Shown: in pieces, positions 49,000 to 57,338 of the stretch
Numbering within the stretch: position 1 is the stretch's first letter
How the letters are laid out: every line of letters begins with the position of its first letter
NCBI GenBank assembly: GCA_023132895.1
Contig: JAGLXL010000001.1
Coordinates: 124,001-188,000 of the forward strand
Origin: Nanobdellota archaeon
GTDB lineage: Archaea; Nanobdellota; Nanobdellia; Woesearchaeales; JAGLXL01
Direction: 5' to 3'
Length of the DNA: 64,000 nucleotides
Position numbers and translations under genes: made by a program
The notes under the pieces: model-generated
Database searches by the model: none
Seen by the model: only the letters and a program-made list of their open reading frames with translations
What the model was told of the DNA's origin: nothing

Positions 49000-50694
49000 A
49001 TGTTATTTAAAAAAGTAGTTGGTTATTTTGAAAAATTAGAAAGGACCAGTTCCAGCAATAAGATGAGTGAAATTTTAGCTGAATTATTTAAGAAGAGTTC
49101 TAAGTCTGTTGATATAGTGGCTTATTTGGCTTTAGGTGAATTAGGTTCTTCTTATGCTGGCAAAGTGACTGGCATGGCAGATAAGATGGTTTTGAAAGCG
49201 ATTGCATCTGCTTTTGGTCAGGATGAAAGTGAAGTTAAAGCGCTGTTTAAGAAAATAGGTGATGTGGGTTTAGTTGCTGAGAAGTTTTGTCGAGGTCGTG
49301 GTAGTTTGAAATTGAAAAATGTTTTTAATGAAATCAAGAAAATTGCCTTGGCATCTGGTGCAAAAAGCCAAGATGTGAAGATTAAATATCTGGCTGGTTT
49401 GCTGAAAAAAGCAAGTCCTATTGAGGCAAGGTATTTAGCCAGGATGGTGACAGGCACAATGAGAGTTGGTTTTAGTGTGATGACAATTTTAAGTGGTTTG
49501 GCAATTGCGTTTACTGGCGACAAAAGGAATAAGGAAATTTTAGAAAGGGCTTACAACAATAATCCTGATATTGGTGACATTGCTAAGCGAGTTGCTTCTA
49601 AAGGTTTGAAAGGTTTGTCTGGAGTTGGTGTGGCTATGGGCAGGCCGATCAAGATGATGCTGGCTCAACGGGTTAAGTCAATTGAGGATATTTTTAGGAG
49701 GATGCCTGCTGGTCTGGCTGCTGAGGAAAAATATGACGGGGAAAGGATACAGGCGCATAAAAAAGACAACCAAGTTGTTTTGTTTTCTCGTAGAATGGAA
49801 AATATTAGTGCCCAATATCCAGATGTAGTTGAATATGTCAAGAAACTTTCTGGCCGTGATTTTATTATTGAAGGTGAAGTTGTGCCGATTGATTCTAAAG
49901 GCAGATCATTGCCATTTCAGAAATTAATGCAAAGACGGCGTAAGTATGATGTTGAAAAATATGTCAAGTCAATACCAGTTTGTTATTATTTGTTTGATTT
50001 GCTGTCGTTGAATGGTCGAAGTTATATTAAAAAAGCTTATCCTGTTCGTCATAAGGCTTTGCGCGGGATTGTTAAAAAATCAAGTCGGAATTTGCAGCTG
50101 GCTAAGAGGAAAGTAATTAAGGATGTTAAGGAGTTCCAAGAGTTTTTTAAGAAATCTTTGGCGCGGGGCAATGAAGGATTAATTGCCAAGTCTTTAAGTT
50201 CAGAGGCAGTGTATAAAGCCGGCACTCGAGGGTGGCTGTGGATTAAATGGAAAAAAGAATATGTCAAAGGCATGCAGGATACTTTTGATTTAGTTGTGGT
50301 GGGTGGGTTTTATGGTCGCGGTCGTCGTTCAGGTACTTATGGTTCTTTGTTATGCGCTGCTTATAATGGAGGAAAGTTTGAGACAGTGACTAAATTAGGA
50401 GCTGGTTTTACTGACAATCAATTAGCTGAGTTTAAGAAAAAATTTGATGTGGTTTCTGAAAAACCTGAGAAAGTTGTGGTGCATAAATCAATGAAACCAG
50501 ATGTTTGGTTTAAACCTTCAGTAGTGGTGGAGGTTTTGGGTGCGGAGATTACAAGAAGTCCAATTCATAGGTGTAATGTTAAGAAAGGTAAAGGTTTGGC
50601 AATAAGATTTCCTAGATTTATTAGATATCGGGATGATAAAAGTGTTCGGCAGGCGACTACATCAAAGGAAATTGAAAGGATGTTTAAGAGGTGA
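49000..50694 (+). CDS. lig: ATP-dependent DNA ligase (archaeal type)
   Basis: About 564 residues, seals nicks in replication and repair. There is an N-terminal helical DNA-binding domain (1-215), then the adenylation motif I LAAEEKYDGERIQ with the nucleophile lysine near residue 243, motif III region FIIEGEVVPID, motif IV EGLIAKS, and motif V WIKWKKEYVKGM. The C-terminal OB fold ends with IRFPRFIRYRDDK, typical of archaeal LigI-like enzymes. I use the ATG at 49000; a TTG two codons earlier is less likely. A TTTTAAATA box sits 25 bp upstream. Confidence 0.95.
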   Translation: MLFKKVVGYFEKLERTSSSNKMSEILAELFKKSSKSVDIVAYLALGELGSSYAGKVTGMADKMVLKAIASAFGQDESEVKALFKKIGDVGLVAEKFCRGRGSLKLKNVFNEIKKIALASGAKSQDVKIKYLAGLLKKASPIEARYLARMVTGTMRVGFSVMTILSGLAIAFTGDKRNKEILERAYNNNPDIGDIAKRVASKGLKGLSGVGVAMGRPIKMMLAQRVKSIEDIFRRMPAGLAAEEKYDGERIQAHKKDNQVVLFSRRMENISAQYPDVVEYVKKLSGRDFIIEGEVVPIDSKGRSLPFQKLMQRRRKYDVEKYVKSIPVCYYLFDLLSLNGRSYIKKAYPVRHKALRGIVKKSSRNLQLAKRKVIKDVKEFQEFFKKSLARGNEGLIAKSLSSEAVYKAGTRGWLWIKWKKEYVKGMQDTFDLVVVGGFYGRGRRSGTYGSLLCAAYNGGKFETVTKLGAGFTDNQLAEFKKKFDVVSEKPEKVVVHKSMKPDVWFKPSVVVEVLGAEITRSPIHRCNVKKGKGLAIRFPRFIRYRDDKSVRQATTSKEIERMFKR

Positions 50695-50699
50695 AAAAA

Positions 50700-50984
50700 A
50701 TGCAGCATAAAACAACTGTAGTAATTACGGTTTTTATTGTGTTGGTGATTTTGTTTATTGTTTTTACCAGAATAGGTGGCGAAGAAGTTATTGAAGCAGA
50801 ATGTTCTGTTGATGCTGATTGTGTGGCGGCAACGTGCTGTCATGCAAGTGAGGCAGTGCCTTTGAGTCAGGCGCCTGACTGTGCTGATATCTTCTGCACA
50901 ACTGAATGTGTGCCTGGAACATTAGACTGCGGACAAGGAGAGATTAAGTGTTTGGATGGGAAATGTGAAGCAATAATTTATTAG
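50700..50984 (+). CDS. Membrane-anchored cysteine-rich small protein
   Basis: A 94-residue protein with one N-terminal transmembrane anchor (TVVITVFIVLVILFIVFTRI), then an exported domain with about ten cysteines (CSVDADCVAATCCHASEAVP, CADIFCTTECVPGTLDCGQG, CLDGKC). The pattern CSVDxDCVxATCCH recurs in DPANN surface proteins. It is coupled to ligase: AGAGGTGA spans the ligase stop. A role in metal binding or disulfide-stabilised surface function is possible. Confidence 0.65.
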   Translation: MQHKTTVVITVFIVLVILFIVFTRIGGEEVIEAECSVDADCVAATCCHASEAVPLSQAPDCADIFCTTECVPGTLDCGQGEIKCLDGKCEAIIY

Positions 50985-51598
50985 AGATACCTAAAAAAAT
51001 CTTCTATTTTTCCTGATTCAACTAAGTGATTCCATCTTTCCCTTGCTTCCTGTTCAGTGCAGCCTTCAAGGGCTTTTGCAGGATAATTACCCTGGAAAAC
51101 TTGCAGCAAGTCTGTTTTACCTGATTTGACTTCTCGGTAAAGATTAGTTAAATCTAATCCCTCTGAGAAAAGAAACGATTTTATTGGATCATCAAATGGT
51201 TCAAAATCTTCGAGAAAACCCAAAGAGGGGAATCCTCCAAAAAGTCCGCGCCTTTCATCTGCATTTTGAGCATGCATTTTTAAAACAGCCATATGGAGAA
51301 TATTATTTCTGTCAAACTGCAATTTTTTTTCTAAGTATGATAAGCCTTTTTCAGCGCCTAATAAATCAAAAGGCAAACTGGCAGGAATTCCTGATTTATG
51401 GCAACCAAAACAAACATATTCATTCCATCTTACTTTTAAGTAAAAAGAAGGATTTTCTTCTTGATGAAAAGGGCAAAGTCCTCTGTAATCTGGACTATAT
51501 TTTCCTTTTTTAACTTGGTCTCCAAGAAGGTCTAAACCAACATCTAAAATGGTAAGTCCTTCAAGTCTCTGCTCAAATTCCAATACGGGATTATTCAT
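50981..51598 (-). CDS. DnaG-type CHC2 zinc-finger protein, free-standing
   Basis: About 205 residues with a primase-type zinc finger: LCPFHQEENPSFYLKVRWNE followed by YVCFGCHKSG gives the CxxH...CxxC set. No TOPRIM or helicase-binding domain follows. The remainder is helical (LGAEKGLSYLEKKLQFDR, QVFQGNYPAKALEGCTEQEA). Free CHC2 proteins occur on plasmids, phages and in some archaea. It overlaps the convergent small cysteine-rich gene by four bases. The ATG at 51598 is chosen over a TTG two codons earlier. Confidence 0.8.
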   Translation of the reverse strand: MNNPVLEFEQRLEGLTILDVGLDLLGDQVKKGKYSPDYRGLCPFHQEENPSFYLKVRWNEYVCFGCHKSGIPASLPFDLLGAEKGLSYLEKKLQFDRNNILHMAVLKMHAQNADERRGLFGGFPSLGFLEDFEPFDDPIKSFLFSEGLDLTNLYREVKSGKTDLLQVFQGNYPAKALEGCTEQEARERWNHLVESGKIEDFFRYL

Positions 51599-51604
51599 TA
51601 ACAA

Positions 51605-51793
51605 ATTTTTGATATGAAAGATATATAAAACTTATTAAATCCAAGGGGAATCCTCTTTTATTATTAAAAGGGCGATTTCTAAAAGGAAGAAGGGGTCGCC
51701 TTAGTGTTTCGCACATTTAGTCAAAACCAAAGATGCTTAGAAATCTAGGATTTCAAAGAGATTTCTAGCACCAACTAACGTTGGTTTTGGGAT
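51605..51793. repeat. Intergenic stretch with nested hairpins (stem-loop family relative)
   Basis: TAGAAATCT (51738-51746) pairs with AGATTTCTA (51759-51767), and ACCAAC/GTTGGT closes a TAAC loop (51770-51785). Bases 51723-51744, read in reverse, match 7037-7058 at 20 of 22 positions. It follows the ABC ATPase gene. Confidence 0.6.
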
Positions 51794-52471
51794 TTATTTT
51801 GGGTCGCTATCATTCTGAATTAAGTCTAACACTTCCTTTTTTATAATATTGCTTTTACTTTTATCAACATCAATAATCTTGAGTATTTTTGCAGGCAATT
51901 TGCTTAATACAATTATTTTACCAGATAATCTTATTGCTTCATCAATATCATGGGTTACAAATATAATGGTTAATCCTTTTTTCTTCCATAATTTTGTTAA
52001 AAATTCTTGCACTTTAAGTTTTGTCAAATAATCTAATGAGCCAAAAGGCTCATCCATCAAAATAACGTCAGAATTATACGCTAAGCATCTTCCAATTCCT
52101 GCTCGTTGCTTCATTCCTTCTGAAACCTGAGAAGGATAATAATCACTAAATGGCTTTAATCCAACATTCTCTAAAATTACGTCTATCTTTTGTTTTGTAT
52201 TATTTCTTATTTCAATATTTTCTTGGATTGTTTTCCAAGGGAATAAATTATGATCTTGAAATACAAACCCTTTTTTACCATGCGTTTTTATAAATCCTTT
52301 TGTCTGTTTTGTAAATCCCTGTATCAAATGCAATAGTGTTGTTTTTCCACAGCCACTAGGACCAATTATTGAAATAAACTCGTTTTCTTTTACACTAAAA
52401 GAGATATTATCTAATACTTTGAGCTTCCCAAAACTCATACTTGCATTTTTCACAATAATTTTATTCGCCAT
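51794..52471 (-). CDS. ABC transporter ATP-binding protein (SsuB/TauB type)
   Basis: A 225-residue nucleotide-binding subunit. Walker A IGPSGCGKTTLLHLI, signature-like VSEGMKQRAGIGRCLAY (canonical LSGGQ replaced by VSEGM), Walker B DVILMDEPFGSLD and H-loop FVTHDIDEAI. It drives the adjacent permease, overlapping it by 11 bases. The family imports sulfonates, nitrate or thiamine precursors. Confidence 0.93.
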   Translation of the reverse strand: MANKIIVKNASMSFGKLKVLDNISFSVKENEFISIIGPSGCGKTTLLHLIQGFTKQTKGFIKTHGKKGFVFQDHNLFPWKTIQENIEIRNNTKQKIDVILENVGLKPFSDYYPSQVSEGMKQRAGIGRCLAYNSDVILMDEPFGSLDYLTKLKVQEFLTKLWKKKGLTIIFVTHDIDEAIRLSGKIIVLSKLPAKILKIIDVDKSKSNIIKKEVLDLIQNDSDPK

Positions 52472-53207
52472 TTTTCCAAGGAGTAATTTTTTTAGATATT
52501 AATAAGAAAAGCCTGTCAATTATTATTCCTAAAATGCCTAAAATGATAATATATCCCATCATCTTATCTACTCTATAAACAGATTGTAAAAAGAAAATTC
52601 TATATCCCATACCCGCATATGCTCCAATCATTTCAGCAGCAATTAATACAGAAAAAGCAATACCTACCCCAATTCTTGTTCCATTAAGGATATAATCTAT
52701 TGATCCTTTGAATAAGACTTCCCTTATGAAATCAAACCCCTTAATATTCAAACTCTTTGCTACTAATAAATATTTGTTCTCAAGATTTTTTACTCCATTG
52801 TGTGAACTTATCCATACTGGAAAAAAGCAAGTCCAAGCTAATAGACCAACCTTTGAAAACTCCCCTATCCCAAACCACAACAAAAAAAGCGGAACAAGGG
52901 CAAGAGGTGGAATAAACCTAAAAAAATTAATAAATTTCCCAAATGTTTCATTTATTGAAGAAAAATGTCCTGTGATGATACCCAGTAAAACTCCAAAAAG
53001 TATTCCTATCAAACTTCCAAATATTAGTCTTAATATGCTTGTTTGTAAATCAAGAAATAGGTTCTCTGATTCAAAAATAGCTGTAAAAACATTTGTTGGA
53101 GTAGGGTACAGAGTTTTATTTAGATTGAACACAAGTCCTGAAAACTGCCAAACTATTAAAACAAATAAAATAAGCAAAAATAGGTATATTGGTTTCTTGT
53201 TTTTCAT
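52461..53207 (-). CDS. ABC transporter permease (SsuC/TauC type)
   Basis: About 248 residues with six transmembrane helices and the EAA-type loop KVGLLAWTCFFPVWISSHNG and ARVGVG-like block (NGTRIGVGIAFSVLIAAEMI). I start at the ATG giving MKNKKPIYLF; a further upstream TTG falls in a hairpin of the stem-loop family (53218-53248). It forms an importer with the ATPase and the binding protein upstream. Confidence 0.92.
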   Translation of the reverse strand: MKNKKPIYLFLLILFVLIVWQFSGLVFNLNKTLYPTPTNVFTAIFESENLFLDLQTSILRLIFGSLIGILFGVLLGIITGHFSSINETFGKFINFFRFIPPLALVPLFLLWFGIGEFSKVGLLAWTCFFPVWISSHNGVKNLENKYLLVAKSLNIKGFDFIREVLFKGSIDYILNGTRIGVGIAFSVLIAAEMIGAYAGMGYRIFFLQSVYRVDKMMGYIIILGILGIIIDRLFLLISKKITPWKNGE

Positions 53208-53217
53208 TTCGCATTTT

Positions 53218-53323
53218 ATGCACTGAAGGCGCAAAAGCCTTCTGGCATCCTAAAAATCCGTTTATAAAAGAAAGACACACCATGCAATTTAGTGTATGGT
53301 AAAAAACTTTCAGCGGATTTTTA
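53218..53323. repeat. Paired stem-loop element between binding protein and permease genes
   Basis: ATGC, ACT, GAAGGC, loop, GCCTTC, TG, GCAT (53218-53248) and long arms TAAAAATCCG (53251-53260) with CGGATTTTTA (53314-53323). In leftward reading the first hairpin becomes ATGC, CA, GAAGGC, loop, GCCTTC, AGT, GCAT, close to the member at 7021. It may act on differential expression of the operon. Confidence 0.6.
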
Positions 53324-54340
53324 TGATATTTGTACTGCACTAGGCTTTAATTCTCTCAAATATACTTCATTTACTAATTTACGATAATTAGGAATACTAT
53401 CTCGAGAACTTATCCCTATATCTATCGCCCATTCTGCTTCTTGTTTTGGATAATCAATAATGAGATTGTTTAATACAACTTCATATTGCTGTTTCTTCAT
53501 AATATCCACTAAAAGAGTCTTGTCTATTTCAGAATACTTTGAAACAATCTCTAAAGATTTATCTGGATTTTTCTCTAAAAAATCCTCCGCTTTTAATAGA
53601 GCCTTGATAAATTTCTTAATTGTCTCTGAATTTTGTGTTTCAAAATTATCCATAACTACTATATTCCATGTTTCGCCATAAATGTCAGTAGGAGCAAATG
53701 TAATTATTTTATCTTCACCAATTTCCTTTTTAGCTACTGCTGGTGAGGGTTCAAAGACAATAAAAGCATCAATATCTCCTTTTATTAAAGCAGCTACCAT
53801 ATCACTTGGATTAAGATGAACTAATTTAACATCAGAAACATCCATGCCATATCTTTCCAAAAATTTATGAGTAAAGAAGAATGGACCTCCTCCTTTTGTT
53901 GTAGCTACTTTTTTATTTTTTAAATCTAAAGGATATTTTATTCCAGAGTCTTTTCTAGCTACAACTTGAATATTATTATTTGAATATTCTATAGTTGCTA
54001 AAACTGAAATATCTTGATCAGCAAGTCCCGCTAGTGCAATAGGAACATCCGCAGTAGTAGCAATATCTGCTCCACCACCAATTAAAACATCTAGTGCTAG
54101 TTTGCCTGTTGGAAAATTATGATAATTTATTTTTAGACCTTGTTCTGAAAAATATCCTTTTTCTTCAGCTATGAATACTAAGGCAGAATTAGGAATCGGA
54201 TTAATTGCTAAATCCACTTCATTTATTTCATAAATTGCTCTACTTGTTACTCCACCCTTATTTATGAATAATAAAGAAACTCCCACTATTACAACCAAAC
54301 CCATTATTATTCCCATGATTAACTTAAATCTATTGTCCAT
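53321..54340 (-). CDS. ABC transporter substrate-binding protein (SsuA/THI5 type)
   Basis: A 339-residue exported binding protein. The N-terminal segment (LIMGIIMGLVVIVGVSLLFI) is a signal or anchor without a lipobox, then two lobes with LAINPIPNSALVFIAEEKGYF, TTADVPIALAGLADQDISVL, KKVATTKGGGPFFFTHKFLE and GDIDAFIVFEPSPAVAKKEI. This is the nitrate/sulfonate/taurine and pyrimidine-precursor class. Ligand not determined. First gene of the operon; the promoter is at 54341-54430. Confidence 0.9.
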   Translation of the reverse strand: MDNRFKLIMGIIMGLVVIVGVSLLFINKGGVTSRAIYEINEVDLAINPIPNSALVFIAEEKGYFSEQGLKINYHNFPTGKLALDVLIGGGADIATTADVPIALAGLADQDISVLATIEYSNNNIQVVARKDSGIKYPLDLKNKKVATTKGGGPFFFTHKFLERYGMDVSDVKLVHLNPSDMVAALIKGDIDAFIVFEPSPAVAKKEIGEDKIITFAPTDIYGETWNIVVMDNFETQNSETIKKFIKALLKAEDFLEKNPDKSLEIVSKYSEIDKTLLVDIMKKQQYEVVLNNLIIDYPKQEAEWAIDIGISSRDSIPNYRKLVNEVYLRELKPSAVQIS

Positions 54341-54501
54341 TAGTAACCACCAATTGATAAAAAATTAGTTCTATTAATAAACCCTTGTCCTCCTGTTAAA
54401 AGACTACAATAGAAAAGTTTATATCATTAGAAACATTATTTGTTTAAACGTCAAAAATAATTAATATTTTTCCTAAAAAATCGAAGGATTTAAATATGGA
54501 T

Positions 54502-54519
54502 ATTACCTTTTAAGGTAAT
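54502..54519. promoter_or_regulatory. Palindromic operator at the start of the 54520 operon
   Basis: ATTACCTT and AAGGTAAT arms (TT between) end one base before the ATG, with ATTTAAATATGG upstream as a TATA box. The site covers the expected transcription start of a leaderless message. Confidence 0.55.
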
Positions 54520-55383
54520 ATGGACAAAAATATATTAAAGATTATACTGGGTCAAAAGGAAAAATATGTGCCGCTAATATTCACTGAGAAACAATTTAAG
54601 GTTTTAAAAAAATATCATAATGGAAACAAACTTTCAAATGCAGATAAAAAGGCGCTTTATACGTCTATAACCAAGAAGATGAAAGCATTAGAATCAATCA
54701 AGGTTGAAAGGGACAAAGAATATTACATCCTGGGCTATGATAAAATAATCTCTGGAAGGATAAGGGAAGCTAAAAAAATCCTGGCTGAATATAAGGATAA
54801 AAGGGTTTTTATAAGCGGCTCTTTTCTTTTTTCAAAAAAATACAATGACATTGATATTTTTGTGATAAAAGAAAGAGGATATAAAGAAGAATGGGAAGGC
54901 AATCAACATCTAATCTCTTTGACTGAGAAAAGATTAGAAAGGCCGGTCTTTCAGTCAGCGGCTTTAATTTCAATTTCTAATTTCCCACTCCCATCGAAAA
55001 TAAAAGAAAGGCCCTTAAAGCTGGGAGAATTCATGTCCTCTTACCACGAGGCAGGCATCGAGATCATGAGTAAACAAGAAAGAGAGATTACACGTTACAT
55101 TGTTTTTACATATTATCTTAAGATTAAAAAGACGCTATTGAATGGATTAGAACTTGGCAATATAACCAGAAAGCTTACTCTTGACCAGCTTGATGATATG
55201 GTACGGGCTGTTTTGATTAGGTTCTTTTCCAAAAAATATCTCTATGTGGCAATTCATCCTTATGTTAAGACATTATCTGAATTTATCAAATCTGAAAAAA
55301 ATACCGGGCACTTGAAACGATATAAATCATTATATGAGGAAATTATTTATGAATCCAGAAGAAGCAAGGCAGCGTCTGCATAA
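54520..55383 (+). CDS. Nucleotidyltransferase-like protein (antitoxin-type), 287 aa
   Basis: The N-terminal helical part includes a likely winged helix (FTEKQFKVLKKYHNGNKLSN, LYTSITKKMKALESIKVERD). The core has RVFISGSFLFSKKYNDIDIF (about 104-123), the GSx9DxD pattern of MNT-like nucleotidyltransferases, and a long helical C-terminus follows (GITRKLTLDQLDDMVRAVLI region). A palindrome sits at its promoter. The next gene overlaps its 3' end by 35 bases, in the manner of a toxin-antitoxin pair. Distinct from the two short MNT genes. Confidence 0.65.
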   Translation: MDKNILKIILGQKEKYVPLIFTEKQFKVLKKYHNGNKLSNADKKALYTSITKKMKALESIKVERDKEYYILGYDKIISGRIREAKKILAEYKDKRVFISGSFLFSKKYNDIDIFVIKERGYKEEWEGNQHLISLTEKRLERPVFQSAALISISNFPLPSKIKERPLKLGEFMSSYHEAGIEIMSKQEREITRYIVFTYYLKIKKTLLNGLELGNITRKLTLDQLDDMVRAVLIRFFSKKYLYVAIHPYVKTLSEFIKSEKNTGHLKRYKSLYEEIIYESRRSKAASA

Positions 55384-55696
55384 GCTGTTAGGAGAACAGT
55401 TAGAGTTCAATAAGGATTTTGATAACTATTTTTCTCTTCTTAAAGAAACAATGCAGCAGGATTTGCTAAAATGGTGCAATGACTGCAAGGAAAATATTAC
55501 ACAGGGATCAGTTCCGCGTAATCCTCGCTATAAGGATAGATGGGTATTTTTCAGGAAAATTGGCAGAGGGGTTAGGTGTACACTTGTCAAAATTAAGAAT
55601 TCCACATTTATTAATATTTATCTCTTTAGCCATAAAGAGTATGATGATTTAAGATTAGAGTACGGCTATAAGAAAAGTTCATATTATGGGAGTTAA
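55349..55696 (+). CDS. Unknown partner of the NTase-like gene (toxin candidate)
   Basis: A 115-residue basic protein. The N-terminal helices are EEARQRLHKLLGEQLEFNKD. The C-terminal beta-rich core (DRWVFFRKIGRGVRCTLVKI, STFINIYLFSHKEYDDLRLE) recalls a small RNase-like fold, but no known toxin motif was recognised. The chosen ATG has GAGGA eight bases upstream; a further upstream ATG does not. It overlaps the NTase gene by 35 bases and is two bases from a TrmB-type regulator. Confidence 0.55.
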   Translation: MNPEEARQRLHKLLGEQLEFNKDFDNYFSLLKETMQQDLLKWCNDCKENITQGSVPRNPRYKDRWVFFRKIGRGVRCTLVKIKNSTFINIYLFSHKEYDDLRLEYGYKKSSYYGS

Positions 55697-55698
55697 AA

Positions 55699-56439
55699 AT
55701 GGACCAAAGACTACTCCAAGAAATAGGATTAACCAACAGCGAAATTAATGTTTACACAACTTTGCTTAAATTTGGTTCTATTAAAGTAGGAGATTTAATG
55801 AAACAAATAAATCTACACAGAAGCAGAGTTTATGAAGCAATTAACAGATTAACTGAAAAAGGCCTTGTTTCTTATGTTATTAAAAACAATATCAAATATT
55901 TTGAAGCTACGGATCCAGAAAGATTACTTTCTTATATTGAAGAACAGAAAGAGAAACTTAATGAAAAAGAATCTAAAATAAAAAAAATAATCCCTGAATT
56001 AAAAAGACAGATTCCTTCTTCAATACCTCATGCAGAAGCCCATGTTTTTGCCGGAAAAGAAGGTTTTAAAACCATAAGAAAAGATGTTTTAAAACAAAAA
56101 CAGGATTTATACTTAATTGGTGCTGTTGGCAAGGAGGACAAATTCCTGAAATATTTCTTTCCTAATTTTAATAAATTAAGAATAAAGGATAAGATAAAAT
56201 GGAGAATCCTTTATGATGAAGAAGTCAAAGGTAAAAAAATAACAAAACTTAAGTTAATGGAATCAAAATTCTTACCAAAAAAATATTCAAGCCCGGCTGT
56301 AATAAATATATATGGTGACAGGGTTGTTAATGTTCTATGGAAAGGAGATAATCCGCTATGTTTTATGATCATCAATAAAGATGTTGCTGATTCCTATAGA
56401 AAATGGTTTGACTTGTTGTGGAAAACGGCGACCCCTTAG
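55699..56439 (+). CDS. TrmB-family transcriptional regulator
   Basis: A 246-residue regulator with an N-terminal winged helix (LQEIGLTNSEINVYTTLLKF, INLHRSRVYEAINRLTEKGL), a coiled-coil linker (EEQKEKLNEKESKIKKIIPE) and a C-terminal effector domain (AEAHVFAGKEGFKTIRKDVL, VINIYGDRVVNVLWKGDNPL). It follows the NTase/partner pair with only two bases between, so it is likely part of the operon. It is a different subgroup from the TrmB at 23009. Confidence 0.85.
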   Translation: MDQRLLQEIGLTNSEINVYTTLLKFGSIKVGDLMKQINLHRSRVYEAINRLTEKGLVSYVIKNNIKYFEATDPERLLSYIEEQKEKLNEKESKIKKIIPELKRQIPSSIPHAEAHVFAGKEGFKTIRKDVLKQKQDLYLIGAVGKEDKFLKYFFPNFNKLRIKDKIKWRILYDEEVKGKKITKLKLMESKFLPKKYSSPAVINIYGDRVVNVLWKGDNPLCFMIINKDVADSYRKWFDLLWKTATP

Positions 56440-56487
56440 CTTCTTTAAATGATTAAATTTAAATAAAATCTTTTATTTTTCCTTTTT

Positions 56488-57027
56488 ATGAAACTGTCTG
56501 AGGATTTTTTTAAAAGAGACGCGGTGGTAGTAGCTAAAGAATTATTAGGGAAAGTAATTTCTTATAATGGCTGTTCTGGGGTAATTGTAGAAACAGAAGC
56601 TTACAAAAGAGATCCGGCTTCTCATGCCTATAAGATAACTCCGCGGAGTAAGATTATGCTGGAAACTTTTGGCAGATGGTATATTTATTTTATTTACGGC
56701 ATGTATTTTTGTCTGAACATCACAACTAATGACAAGGATGTGGGTGCGGTTTTGATTCGGGCAATTGAGCCGATTGATGGGATTTCAAAGATGAAGAAAA
56801 GAAGAAGTGCGAATAAGGTCAAGAGCTTATGTTCTGGCCCTTCGAAACTGTGCCAGGCTTTTGGAATTTCTAATGAATTAAATGGCCAGGGTTTGGATGT
56901 AATTAAGGTTTATGAAGGCAAAAAGGTTAATAAGGTTGTGCGTAGTGGTAGGATCGGGATTAAAGAAGAAAAAGTTTTGCCCTGGAGATTTTATATTAAG
57001 GGTAATGAATGGGTAAGTCGAAAATGA
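56488..57027 (+). CDS. 3-methyladenine DNA glycosylase (MPG/AAG family)
   Basis: Removes alkylated and deaminated purines from DNA. The 179-residue protein has the family blocks FFKRDAVVVAKELLGKVISY, VIVETEAYKRDPASHAYKIT (catalytic glutamate in VETEAY), WYIYFIYGMYFCLNITTND, VLIRAIEPIDG and LCSGPSKLCQAFGISNEL. Its stop overlaps the next gene's start (ATGA). It lies close to Fpg, making a base-excision repair cluster. Confidence 0.93.
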   Translation: MKLSEDFFKRDAVVVAKELLGKVISYNGCSGVIVETEAYKRDPASHAYKITPRSKIMLETFGRWYIYFIYGMYFCLNITTNDKDVGAVLIRAIEPIDGISKMKKRRSANKVKSLCSGPSKLCQAFGISNELNGQGLDVIKVYEGKKVNKVVRSGRIGIKEEKVLPWRFYIKGNEWVSRK

Positions 57028-57305
57028 ATTTATATAACGAGATTAGATCAAGAGTTCCTGAGAAATTCCATAATGAACCGTGTTTTGTTTTTTTAGCTGA
57101 TACTGCCCGATTGGGTGTGTTTGATTCTGTTAATGATTTGATTGAATTGTTGGATAATGATATCAAGAAGATTAATGACTGGTTATCAGGAAATGTGATG
57201 ACTGGTAATGTTGAGGAAGTTGCGATTCAGATGAGTAAATTAGATAAGTTAAAAGGTGCTAAACAATATTTAATGGAGTATTTAGTTGAAAATGGAGATA
57301 ACTAA
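57024..57305 (+). CDS. Hypothetical protein between two DNA glycosylases, 93 aa
   Basis: Acidic helical protein (VFLADTARLGVFDSVNDLIE, NVEEVAIQMSKLDKLKGAKQ) of unknown family. Its ATG overlaps the preceding stop (ATGA, 57024-57027), so it is coupled to the alkyladenine glycosylase, and Fpg follows 33 bp on. Context suggests a repair-related accessory role, but no motif supports it. Confidence 0.6.
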   Translation: MNLYNEIRSRVPEKFHNEPCFVFLADTARLGVFDSVNDLIELLDNDIKKINDWLSGNVMTGNVEEVAIQMSKLDKLKGAKQYLMEYLVENGDN

Positions 57306-57338
57306 AGAATTTAGTTTTGTGACTTATCAAGGTGGATA

